Shown here in pieces: positions 1 to 5,538 of a DNA stretch of 47,717 nt. Made by a program: the position numbers and the translations under genes. Origin of the DNA: Bacillus pseudomycoides DSM 12442. GTDB taxonomy: Bacteria; Bacillota; Bacilli; Bacillales; Bacillaceae_G. The DNA lies in assembly GCF_000161455.1 (NCBI RefSeq), contig NZ_CM000745.1, forward strand, positions 1,062,991 through 1,110,707. Direction: 5' to 3'. The first letter of the stretch is position 1, and every line of letters starts with the position of its first letter. The notes under the pieces were generated by a model. That model saw nothing but the letters and a program-made list of their open reading frames with translations, was not told the origin of the DNA and ran no database searches.

Positions 1-36
1 ATTGGGGGTAGAAGGTGTTTTTTCATCATTTTATAT

Positions 37-329
37 TTAATTACCTAAAATATGATACCCAAAATCCCCATGAATGTTCTCACCAGTAACACGACTTGCT
101 AAGTTACTAAATAAGAATAAAGCTGGATTACCAACCTCCTCTTGTGTTACGTTGCGGCGAAATGGTGCGCGCTCTTCGATTTGTTTTAAGATGCTGTTGA
201 AATCACCAATCCTTTTTACTGATAACGTACGGATTTCTCCTACTGCCACAGGGGACACACGAATATTATGTATGCTATCCTAAGTCGTTCGCTAAATACC
301 TTTTACTTGTGTCTAGCGAGTCTTGAATC
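37..329 (-). pseudogene. 3' fragment of a second fabI (enoyl-ACP reductase)
   Basis: This is a decayed copy of the C-terminal quarter of FabI. The open stretch at 37-258 matches residues ~190-258 of the intact FabI at 16524-17300, about 57 of 69 residues identical by eye, including GDFNSILKQIEERAP and VTGENIH. Nucleotide similarity continues to about 329 but is out of frame, then stops abruptly where a glycosyltransferase remnant begins. There is no start, no NAD-binding Rossmann half and no catalytic Tyr-x6-Lys. It has the same orientation as the intact gene, so the pair brackets the glycan locus as a direct duplication. It is either the relic of the original fabI after locus replacement, or material brought in with the island. 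Confidence 0.9.
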
Positions 330-524
330 ACCCAAATATTGTTTAATGACATGTAATGTTTCTTTATTAGACTTGTCATCCATCATACAAAGTTCCCATT
401 CATTTAAAGATTGAATACGTACACGTTCCATTGCTTTACCTACTAATACAGACTTGTTTAACAAGTAAAAATGATTACAACCTTTGAATTCAAAACCAAT
501 CCTGTATATAGTAAGTTGATTCAT
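303..524 (-). pseudogene. Remnant of a family 2 glycosyltransferase
   Basis: The open stretch encodes 73 residues. Its second half has the strand-turn of a GT2 (GT-A) nucleotide-sugar-binding fold: NEWELCMMDDKSN, then a helix and a D-S-R step, matching the common pattern WEL-x-I-x-DD-x-S...I-x-x-Y...D-x-R. The N-terminal VSVIIP-type strand and all catalytic parts downstream are missing. The last few codons (below about 330) run into the fabI fragment, so the junction between the two pseudogenes lies there. This GT2 differs from the GT2 domain in the large fusion protein at 5539-8238. Family call by motif only. Confidence 0.55.
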
Positions 525-728
525 ATAGAATTCATCAATATATATAATCTCTCAATTGGACTTTTACTCTTTAGTAGTGTATGAAGATTTCCCGAAAACA
601 TATAGCCACTAGCAGGGCATGTTAAAGACATACTCCCTCGCTTTTTAATTATCTGCATTAGGTAATATAAACTAAAAGCATAAATTTGAATTGGTATAAG
701 AGGGTGTATTCACTAGGATGTTCTCTGC

Positions 729-756
729 ACAAAAATATACCTATAAACATATAGTA
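729..756 (+). promoter_or_regulatory. Candidate sigma-K promoter of the first cgeA-like gene
   Basis: An AC at 729-730 is followed by 17 bases and then CATATAGTA (748-756). This fits the mother-cell sigma-K consensus AC-N16/17-CATANNNTA. The same layout with the same 17-base spacer precedes the paralogous gene at 2152. It lies about 50 bases upstream of the start codon. Confidence 0.6.
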
Positions 757-808
757 TAAGTGTTATTAAATATTAACTTAATGAATAAGAAGGAGGGAAT
801 ATTTTCCC

Positions 809-1045
809 ATGGCATGTAACAGTAGTATCTGCCACCTGCTGTTGTTCTCCGGCATATTGCCAGGAACTATTATAACAGTTGTAGGTAAGTCCGGTTTTGT
901 TTATGGACCAGCCAAGTTTATAAGCCTTAATATAGGAAATTGCATAGTTACATTGGAAGAGCAAGGTTTACCATCTCCAGGTTTTACGACTACTATTCTA
1001 ATTAGCTGTGACGATATTGAGAGCATCATAACAACAGATGATTAG
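809..1045 (+). CDS. Small CgeA-like spore-surface protein, copy 1
   Basis: A 78-residue protein of a small beta-rich type. The core GTIITVVGKSGFVYGPAK (residues ~23-40) is shared word for word with the 79-residue protein at 2152-2391, and a second conserved block, GLPSP, lies near residue 52. The protein has no membrane segment and no signal peptide, and several Cys (C3, C8, and one near the end). AGGAGGG lies 11 bases before the ATG. In B. subtilis, cgeA (spore outer layer protein) is followed by the glycosyltransferase cgeB under sigma-K. Here too a CgeB-like glycosyltransferase follows, although the copy behind this gene is decayed. The CgeA-like role is inferred from context and promoter, not from recognised homology. 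Confidence 0.65.
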   Translation: MACNSSICHLLLFSGILPGTIITVVGKSGFVYGPAKFISLNIGNCIVTLEEQGLPSPGFTTTILISCDDIESIITTDD

Positions 1046-1074
1046 AAAATGACCACTACAATTGTTGATGTATA

Positions 1075-1253
1075 GTGAAGCTATTGTATATCTCTTCCGA
1101 TTAACTCGGTATTTACAATTATTTAGATCAGAGTATGAAAGCTGAGCTAAGCAATAATGGCTATGAATGGACTTACTTTCATCCATTTCCTTAAAAAAAC
1201 ACTAACTATCAAATCACACTCATTGGAAAAGGCTGGCGTAATAGACTGCACAA
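1075..1253 (+). pseudogene. Decayed CgeB-like glycosyltransferase behind copy 1
   Basis: From 1075 the sequence follows the N-terminus of the intact glycosyltransferase at 2420-3385 in the same frame. The ATG is GTG here, codon 8 (GGT) is GAT, and codon 10 (TAT) has become TAA. Similarity runs to the equivalent of residue ~38 (a second TAA near 1190). It then skips about 130 codons and resumes at 1204-1253 with the stretch encoding LTLIGKGWRNRL. The remainder is deleted and replaced by the truncated merR gene on the other strand. The two modules are thus a tandem duplication in which only the second glycosyltransferase survives. Confidence 0.9.
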
Positions 1254-1571
1254 TTGTTCTTGTATCCGAATGTGCTCTTTTACACTTTCTAGTTGTACTT
1301 TTATGACTTCGACCGGATTCAAATTTGGCTTTTCTATCATCTCTTTAATCTCAGCCAAAGCAAAACCTAACTGTTTAAGTGACATAACTTGTTGCAGCTT
1401 TGCAATATCTGTTTCAGTGTAGAGCCTTTGTCCCTTATCAGAAGACTGCGGGAGAGAAAACAACCCAATTTTATCATAATGATGGAGCATCTGTACCGTA
1501 AGTCCGGTTTGCTTAGCCAACTCTCCAACTTTCCAGGTTTTTCTATTCAGAATCAACCCCTCATTTCGCAC
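1254..1571 (-). pseudogene. Truncated MerR-family transcription regulator
   Basis: The frame encodes a winged-helix MerR DNA-binding domain: WKVGELAKQTGLTVQMLHHYDKIGLF, then the wing with GQRLYTETDIAKLQQV and the start of the dimerisation helix (IKEMIEKPN...). After the residue equivalent to ~110, the frame reads antisense through the glycosyltransferase remnant (last ~10 residues, 1209-1253), so the effector domain is lost. The start is unclear: a GAGGGG ribosome site lies before TTG (1556) or CTG (1550), with GTG at 1571 further upstream. This suggests the original ATG may have mutated. A complete MerR-type promoter lies upstream. Target genes and effector are unknown. Confidence 0.75.
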
Positions 1572-1594
1572 GAGTTAATTTTGCCGGCGACATT

Positions 1595-1625
1595 ACTATA
1601 CAACCTGACACCGTGTTAGGTTCAA
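1595..1625 (-). promoter_or_regulatory. MerR-type promoter with 19-base spacer and dyad operator
   Basis: On the minus strand, TTGAAC (1625-1620) and TATAGT (1600-1595) are separated by 19 bases. The spacer holds the near-perfect dyad ACCTAACAC-g-GTGTCAGGT. A 19-base spacer with a central dyad is the hallmark of promoters activated by MerR-family proteins. The promoter points at the truncated regulator, suggesting autoregulation before truncation. Confidence 0.7.
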
Positions 1626-1793
1626 GTAGCTTTTTTAAACTTTTTGCTGTTTATATAAATAACGCCCTTCATATAAAACGCCTTCTTATTTAAGAATCGT
1701 GCCCGATTGCGGAATTCATAAATCTTACACCAATATAGCTTTTCAATAAAATGTAACCAAAAACACCTTCCCCTATTCACATTGCATAAAAAG

Positions 1794-1826
1794 AATCCAT
1801 TTTGAAAAAATTGATCAAAATGGATT
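1794..1826. terminator. Bidirectional hairpin terminator
   Basis: Perfect 12-base inverted repeat AATCCATTTTGA / TCAAAATGGATT with a 9-base loop, followed by a T run on the plus strand and preceded by an A run. It lies in the otherwise gene-free stretch 1626-2080, in which nothing else could be assigned. Confidence 0.7.
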
Positions 1827-2080
1827 TTTTTATATAAATCTTTATATGGATTTTATAGAAATAACACTGTGTTACCTACTTTTTCATGTTACTTTATGAC
1901 AAGTTCTTGCATTTTCTTCACTTTATTTTAAAATCCTGTTCCCTCTTTTATTGATAACCGCTGAATTTCCTATAATACTCAAATGAACATTATACTGCTC
2001 CCAGTCATACCTTTTCATGCGCTATGCTAGTGAATATATCCTTAAAAATAAACGTTTTAATTTATGAAAGTACTATTTTC

Positions 2081-2108
2081 ACGAAACTCTATCTATTTGC
2101 ATATAATA
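2081..2108 (+). promoter_or_regulatory. Candidate sigma-K promoter of the second cgeA-like gene
   Basis: AC at 2081-2082, a 17-base spacer, then CATATAATA at 2100-2108. This matches AC-N16/17-CATANNNTA with the same geometry as the promoter at 729-756. The ATG follows 43 bases later, behind a strong AAAGGAGG site. Confidence 0.65.
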
Positions 2109-2151
2109 GTATATATGTTATCAAATATTAACAAAGGAGGAAGATTTATTT

Positions 2152-2391
2152 ATGTTTCTATGGATATGTAAAAGTAGCATCTGCCGTCAATTCTCCAACA
2201 TACCACTTGGAACGATTATAACAGTTGTAGGTAAATCAGGTTTTGTTTATGGACCAGCCAAATTAACAAAATTTAATAAAAAAACTGGTATCGTTACATT
2301 AGAAGAAGAGGCTCTACCATCTCCAAACGTTACAAATGTTATACAAATTAATTGTAAGTGTGTTGAAAGCATCATAACAGCAAAAGATTAA
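2152..2391 (+). CDS. Small CgeA-like spore-surface protein, copy 2
   Basis: A 79-residue paralogue of the protein at 809-1045, sharing GTIITVVGKSGFVYGPAK and the LPSP block and ending in a similar VESIITAKD tail. The predicted fold is a small all-beta, Sm-like barrel (alternating hydrophobic strands, Gly turns). It has four Cys (residues 6, 11 and two in the KCKC-like segment near 68-71) and no signal peptide. A strong ribosome site AAAGGAGG precedes the ATG by 11 bases. The CgeB-like glycosyltransferase starts 28 bases after the stop, so both should be co-transcribed from the sigma-K-like promoter. By analogy with cgeAB, this may be the acceptor or anchor for the glycan on the forespore surface. 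That role is inference. Confidence 0.7.
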   Translation: MFLWICKSSICRQFSNIPLGTIITVVGKSGFVYGPAKLTKFNKKTGIVTLEEEALPSPNVTNVIQINCKCVESIITAKD

Positions 2392-2419
2392 AAATGATGA
2401 ATACAATTGGTGATATGTA

Positions 2420-3385
2420 ATGAAGTTATTGTATATTTCTTCTGGTTATCTTGGTATTTATGATTATTTAGATCAAAGTATGAAAACTGCGCTTAGTGAT
2501 AACGGATATAAATGGACCTGCTTTCATCCATCAGAGCCAATAGAAAATATAAGGTCAATTGTTACCACGTTTCAGCCACAAGTAGTCCTAACAATATTAG
2601 GAGACAATCTCTCTATACAAGCTATCCAGTATTTTAAAGAGAATGGTATTCAATTGGCTTGTTGGATGACTGAAGACCCTTATTATTTTGATAAGACTTA
2701 TCAAATCATTGATAGGTTCGACTATATCTTTACCATCGATACTGGAGCTTTAAAACAGTACCAACTCGTTCATCAGAATGCCCACTATTTACCGTTAGGT
2801 ACGAATCATTCCATTTTTAAACCGCGCTCAGTAGAGCATGTATATAAAAGTGACTTGCTTCTTGTAGGATATCCATATCAGACAAGGGTAAACCTTATTC
2901 ATTTCCTTCTAAAGAATACAAATTATGCCCTAACACTAATTGGAAAAGGATGGCGTAATAGACTACAAAAGGTCTGGAGAAACAATGCAAGGGTTATGAT
3001 TGAAGATACATGGATGAATCCAGAAAAGGTTTCTTATTTTTATAACGGAGCTAGCATTGTATTAAACCCTCATCGAAGTAACAATTTCTTATATAATCAG
3101 AATACGTCCAAGGTTATGAATGAAAGCATTAATAATCGAACGTTTGATATTGCAGCATGTGGAGCTTTTCAATTAATAGAGGAAAAGCCTAATCTTCGTT
3201 CTTTCTTTACTGAAGAAGAAATGATATCTTATCAGGATTATGAAGATTGCCTGTGTAAAGTGATTACCTATATGAATGATAAAAAAAAGAAGGAGATTAT
3301 TGCTCAAAAAGCTCAAAAAATAGTTATAGGACAGCATACATTTTGCCAAAGAATAAAAGAAATGGTGAAGACTATTCAATCATAA
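2420..3385 (+). CDS. CgeB-like glycosyltransferase (spore outer-layer maturation type)
   Basis: A 321-residue cytosolic GT-B enzyme of the CgeB/YkvP type, the length usual for the family. The first Rossmann half opens with KLLYISSGYLGIYDYL. A middle segment has ACWMTEDPYYFD (~residues 80-92) and LPLGTNHSIFKP (~residues 125-136), the usual place where CgeB proteins have PxG-x-x-P-x-x-F/Y-x-P. The second half has LLLVGYPYQTR and the family's terminal acceptor region NNRTFDIAACGAFQLIEE, close to the classical R-x-F-E-x-x-A-C-G-A-F/L motif. It sits directly behind the small CgeA-like gene and ahead of a strong terminator. It probably transfers sugar to a spore-surface protein or glycan in the mother cell. 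Donor and acceptor are unknown. Confidence 0.85.
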   Translation: MKLLYISSGYLGIYDYLDQSMKTALSDNGYKWTCFHPSEPIENIRSIVTTFQPQVVLTILGDNLSIQAIQYFKENGIQLACWMTEDPYYFDKTYQIIDRFDYIFTIDTGALKQYQLVHQNAHYLPLGTNHSIFKPRSVEHVYKSDLLLVGYPYQTRVNLIHFLLKNTNYALTLIGKGWRNRLQKVWRNNARVMIEDTWMNPEKVSYFYNGASIVLNPHRSNNFLYNQNTSKVMNESINNRTFDIAACGAFQLIEEKPNLRSFFTEEEMISYQDYEDCLCKVITYMNDKKKKEIIAQKAQKIVIGQHTFCQRIKEMVKTIQS

Positions 3386-3511
3386 AAATCATGTTCTACA
3401 ACAAATATAACTTATCAAAAAAAATAATATCTAATATCCATTCATTACACTCTAAACAATCTGTGTTTAAACCAAAATTTATTGGGGACAATTCTTACTT
3501 TCCACATTATC

Positions 3512-3555
3512 AAAAAGAAAAATCATCGGTTATATTATCGATGATTTTTCTTTTT
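3512..3555 (+). terminator. Terminator behind the CgeB-like gene
   Basis: Perfect 17-base inverted repeat (AAAAAGAAAAATCATCG and its complement) with a 10-base loop, ending in a T-rich arm. It closes the cgeA-like/cgeB-like transcript and can work in both directions. Confidence 0.85.
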
Positions 3556-3635
3556 ATAAAGCATTTCATTAACCTATCTTTCTCGGGATATATAAACGAA
3601 AAGATTTCAAACATATAAAAAATGTACCAAAAAAC

Positions 3636-3782
3636 TTAGATACAACCTTCACATTCTTTTAGCTTACAAACTGAATGATAAATCATTGGATAACGTCCAA
3701 CAGGTAGCAAATGTTTATCGGTCACTCTAGTGATAGGATATAATCTCGATCCTGTACCTCCAGCTAAAATAATCCCTTTCAT
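3636..3782 (-). pseudogene. N-terminal remnant of rmlA (glucose-1-phosphate thymidylyltransferase)
   Basis: A 48-codon frame begins MKGIILAGGTGSRLYPIT and continues with DKHLLPVGRYPMIYHSV. These are the nucleotide-binding signature (G-G-x-G-x-R-L-x-P-x-T) and the following active-site loop (K-x-L-L-P-V) of RmlA. A good GGGAG ribosome site precedes the ATG. The rest of the protein (normally about 245-290 residues) is gone, with a TAA after ~48 codons. In B. anthracis the rhamnose genes rmlACBD lie next to fabI (from memory). This scrap is therefore likely what remains of a dTDP-rhamnose operon at the same locus. Confidence 0.88.
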
Positions 3783-4070
3783 AAAATTGCTCCCTTCTTC
3801 TCTAACAATCTAAAACGTACCCCGATGTTTTAAGTAAAAATAGAGTAATATTCATATTTCCAAAGTATCTAAAGGTCATCTCCCGTATCCCTCATCAAAA
3901 CCCCCATTGTACTAATAAAATTCCTTTGCAGTATTAATACAATTCTTTAGGGCTCATTGAATTAACAATCGTAAATTTCTTTCTAACAACGGTTTCAAAA
4001 CTAAATGCTATGATTGATTTATTATAAAAAAACACGCTTTAGAAACTTTGATTCTTCATTATATGAAATA
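3783..4070. other. Gene-free spacer in the glycan locus
   Basis: Only the ribosome site and likely promoter region of the rmlA remnant (to about 3800) and unassigned AT-rich sequence. No convincing gene, repeat or RNA motif was found. Confidence 0.5.
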
Positions 4071-4100
4071 ATAAAAACCCTTGTTACCAAGGGTTTTTAT
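4071..4100. terminator. Terminator downstream of the polysaccharide-type GT-B gene
   Basis: Perfect 13-base inverted repeat ATAAAAACCCTTG / CAAGGGTTTTTAT with the 4-base loop TTAC. It lies 41 bases past the stop of the minus-strand gene at 4142. Confidence 0.8.
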
Positions 4101-4141
4101 CTAACTAAGGAAGTTACGTTAAGCCTCATAGAAAAAAGGAC

Positions 4142-5377
4142 TCAACTGTTATTAGATATTATTTCAAATAAATCAGGAGCTAATGTTCGAACACTCACTT
4201 CATTTTTATTCATTTCTATTAAATCCAATTTTTCAAAGAAACTTTTTATTTCTTCCTCTGAAGTCAACGTATGATCCCCTTTTATTGTAGAGAGCGCTCT
4301 TACTGAAGATTCCTCAATGGAACTTTCACCCGTGAAACTGATTGTATCTAATAAACGGATAATATTTTGATAAGCATAATTTTCTACATCCATGGACCCA
4401 TAATAATTTTTTGATAGACTCCTTTTTTCTTCACCTATTTCTCCTTTAGATAAACAGAAATCGACTAAGTTGAATACTTCACTACTATTCACTGATTTAT
4501 AGGTAACTGCATTAGGTAAATATTTCTTCTCTTTCTCATAATTAATTGGCATATAAGCAATGACTGGTTTATCAAGTAACAAAGCTTCAATGCCTGTCGT
4601 ACAACGATTGTGTATCACGACTTTTGAGGCCAAAATCCACATAACCACATTACCATCATGGGCAACAAACACATTTTTATAATCCGACAATTCTTTTCGA
4701 TAACTATCTACATTTTCATGAATATGAGGACGAACAACAATATTGAGATTCGGATATTTCTCACTTAATTCTTTAATTAATTGGATAAAATGTTCGTATA
4801 CTTCCTTTATATAATGTTCGTTAGGATTGAACCCTCTTATAAAGTGATTATATTGCGTAAATCTTGTATTTACTAAAATAAAGTCTCCAAACCGCTGTTC
4901 AATCATTTTCACTTCATCATTATATAACCCCCGGAACTTTTTCTTGAGTAAATCGAACCGTGGATGACCAGTTAAATGAAATTTTCCCTTAAATTTAGGA
5001 AAAGTATTTGTAACTATTTCTTTATGAGCATCTCCCCAGCAATATACATGCTCAAGTATTTTAACATACGTATCATCTTTTCCAAGACGACTATAATTAT
5101 TACTATTAAGGAATAATCCTTCTTCTTCATCCAATTCAACAATAGAATAGCCTAGTTTGTATGCACGAGTCATATATTCTTTCCTTGCATCACCATAAGG
5201 AGTTCCCTTTGAACAAATGATGCCCTTAGGTAATAACTCCAAGTGAGAGAGAATAGGCGTGTGCGTTCCCAGAATAATTCGATAATTCCCTTTAATTGCA
5301 TAATAGGTTAAGAGTAATTTTGCGTCTAATTCCCTTGTTTTTGATTCGATTGGTAAGTAGAGAAACTTTTGTGACAT
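4142..5377 (-). CDS. GT-B enzyme of the surface carbohydrate biosynthesis type
   Basis: About 411 residues, soluble. It shows YLPIESKTRELDAKLLL near the N-terminus, HPRFDLLKKKF (a conserved H-P-R-x-D) in the middle, and VVRPHIHEN plus a donor-site segment VVIHNRCTTGIEALLLDKPVIAY in the second half. The latter resembles H-x-x-S/C-T-x-x-x-E-A in CDP-glycerol-type and nonulosonate-linked transferases. The layout matches the family annotated as surface carbohydrate biosynthesis protein, often found beside nonulosonic-acid genes. Of the possible starts GTG 5386, ATG 5383 and ATG 5377, I chose 5377: AGAAGGGG then has an 8-base spacing. It is a candidate pseudaminic-acid transferase; this rests on neighbourhood, not on tested chemistry. 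Confidence 0.7.
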   Translation of the reverse strand: MSQKFLYLPIESKTRELDAKLLLTYYAIKGNYRIILGTHTPILSHLELLPKGIICSKGTPYGDARKEYMTRAYKLGYSIVELDEEEGLFLNSNNYSRLGKDDTYVKILEHVYCWGDAHKEIVTNTFPKFKGKFHLTGHPRFDLLKKKFRGLYNDEVKMIEQRFGDFILVNTRFTQYNHFIRGFNPNEHYIKEVYEHFIQLIKELSEKYPNLNIVVRPHIHENVDSYRKELSDYKNVFVAHDGNVVMWILASKVVIHNRCTTGIEALLLDKPVIAYMPINYEKEKKYLPNAVTYKSVNSSEVFNLVDFCLSKGEIGEEKRSLSKNYYGSMDVENYAYQNIIRLLDTISFTGESSIEESSVRALSTIKGDHTLTSEEEIKSFFEKLDLIEMNKNEVSVRTLAPDLFEIISNNS

Positions 5378-5538
5378 AACCATCACCCCTTCTTATTTTT
5401 TCAATCGAAAATAACCTTGTCTTCAGTATCATTTATTATATTCTTTCTTATAAAAGATAGCACAAAGACAATAATGGCATTTATTACATAAAAGATCCCT
5501 ATTTTCACTACAAATCTATTAGATATGTGGACCTTATC

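Noticed and set aside
1680..1740. Possible insertion-sequence end (words like CGTGCCCGATTGCGG) in the spacer after merR
   Set aside because: No matching inverted end, target duplication or transposase fragment could be found.
3343..3618. Plus-strand 91-codon frame after the CgeB-like gene
   Set aside because: It starts inside the end of the glycosyltransferase gene, runs through the terminator hairpin and has no ribosome site.
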